A DNA stretch of 42,634 bases from Cyclobacterium qasimii M12-11B (GTDB lineage Bacteria > Bacteroidota > Bacteroidia > Cytophagales > Cyclobacteriaceae). The translations under genes were made by a program, and so were the position numbers. This document shows, piece by piece, positions 42,384-42,634 of the stretch. The stretch spans positions 1-42,634 of the forward strand of contig NZ_ATNM01000066.1 of the NCBI RefSeq assembly GCF_000427295.1. The letters are read 5' to 3'. The stretch's first letter is position 1. Every line of letters begins with the position of its first letter. Below the pieces are notes generated by a model. The model did no database searches. It had not been told where the DNA came from and saw nothing but the letters and a program-made list of their open reading frames with translations.

Positions 42384-42412
42384 GAAACGGGCTGAAAAGC
42401 CTGTTTCTTTTT
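42384..42412 (+). terminator. Leader hairpin with T run ahead of tRNA-Arg
   Basis: GAAACGGGCT (42384-42393) pairs with AGCCTGTTTC (42398-42407, one G-T) around GAAA and is followed by five T. It looks like an intrinsic terminator but lies between the tRNA promoter and the first tRNA. It could attenuate or be a processing site for the tRNA precursor. Confidence 0.55.
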
Positions 42413-42422
42413 AACAAAAAAA

Positions 42423-42496
42423 GGTCCTGTAGCTCAACTGGATAGAGCAACTGCCTTCTAAGCAGTAGGTTTCAGGTTCGAGTCCTGACAGGATCA
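42423..42496 (+). tRNA. tRNA-Arg (anticodon TCT)
   Basis: A 74-nt cloverleaf: acceptor GGTCCTG/CAGGATC (one G-T), D arm GCTC/GAGC, anticodon stem ACTGC/GCAGT with loop CTTCTAA (TCT at 42457-42459), and T arm TCAGG-TTCGAGT-CCTGA. It reads AGA codons. The CCA end is not encoded. It is first in a pair with tRNA-Lys, separated by 56 bp. Confidence 0.95.
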
Positions 42497-42552
42497 CAAT
42501 GTTAAAATTTTCAAAAGAATCAAGGGTAAAAGTTACTTTTGAATTAATTACC

Positions 42553-42625
42553 GATTCTGTAGCTCAGCTGGTAGAGCATAACACTTTTAATGTTAGGGTC
42601 CTGGGTTCGAACCCCAGCGGGATCA
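42553..42625 (+). tRNA. tRNA-Lys (anticodon TTT)
   Basis: A 73-nt cloverleaf: acceptor GATTCTG/CGGGATC (with G-T pairs), D arm GCTC/GAGC, anticodon stem TAACA/TGTTA with loop CTTTTAA (TTT at 42586-42588), and T arm CTGGG-TTCGAAC-CCCAG. It reads AAA and AAG codons. CCA follows the discriminator base at 42626-42628, so the end appears encoded. It lies near the window edge. Confidence 0.95.
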
Positions 42626-42634
42626 CCAAAAAAA

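Overview
The window looks like chromosome from a marine-type Bacteroidota, most like the Cytophagales/Cyclobacteriaceae. The evidence is the two perfect TTTG-N19-TAnnTTTG promoters (ahead of the SRP RNA and the tRNA pair), the near absence of Shine-Dalgarno sequences, the many small lipoproteins, and Bacteroidota-typical families such as DUF5690, DUF1080, CPXCG, and the bifunctional nuclease with a UVR tail. There is no phage, plasmid or transposase gene and no CRISPR array. Assignment to a family is inference from gene content.

Layout. 1-5.8 kb: a secreted clan GH-D-like glycoside hydrolase flanked by two related copies of a composite intergenic repeat, then a lipoprotein of the alkaline phosphatase superfamily among further REP-like hairpins. 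5.8-10.9 kb: a likely phosphonate uptake and breakdown locus, with a DUF5690 transporter divergent from an XRE-cupin regulator, a zinc-type dehydrogenase, a FAD amine oxidase and a phosphonatase-like HAD hydrolase. 11-15 kb: a lipoprotein, an acyltransferase, a DUF1080 lipoprotein and a small lipoprotein. 15-17.4 kb: SRP RNA, transaldolase-like aldolase, a small basic protein coupled to ftsE, and a CPXCG zinc protein. 17.4-24.7 kb: a secreted protein, a dienoyl-CoA reductase-like SDR, a lipoprotein, a zinc deacylase, murB, a dCMP deaminase, a single-domain response regulator and two unlisted small genes (a 57-aa hyperacidic protein and a 48-aa membrane protein). 24.8-31.2 kb: POT peptide transporter, cyclophilin, CNT nucleoside transporter, bifunctional nuclease, etfA-etfB and a TPR protein. 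31.2-34.4 kb: dnaB with DnaA-box-like sites upstream, then a 3'-5' exonuclease gene broken by a one-base frameshift and preceded by a foldable leader. 34.6-38 kb: GNAT acetyltransferase and a signalling group. 38.3-42.6 kb: secreted EEP phosphodiesterase, MATE pump, CBS-DUF294 protein, and tRNA-Arg and tRNA-Lys.

Two systems stand out. First, the phosphonate locus: the transporter keeps an organophosphate-antiporter-like RK signature, and the dehydrogenase has lost all four structural-zinc cysteines. Second, the signalling group at 35.1-38.0 kb: one protein has a REC-PAS-His-phosphotransfer segment but no ATPase, while its neighbour has an intact HATPase but Phe where the phospho-accepting His should be. 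They look complementary and could form a split kinase working in trans. All functional statements rest on motifs read by eye; no database search was run.
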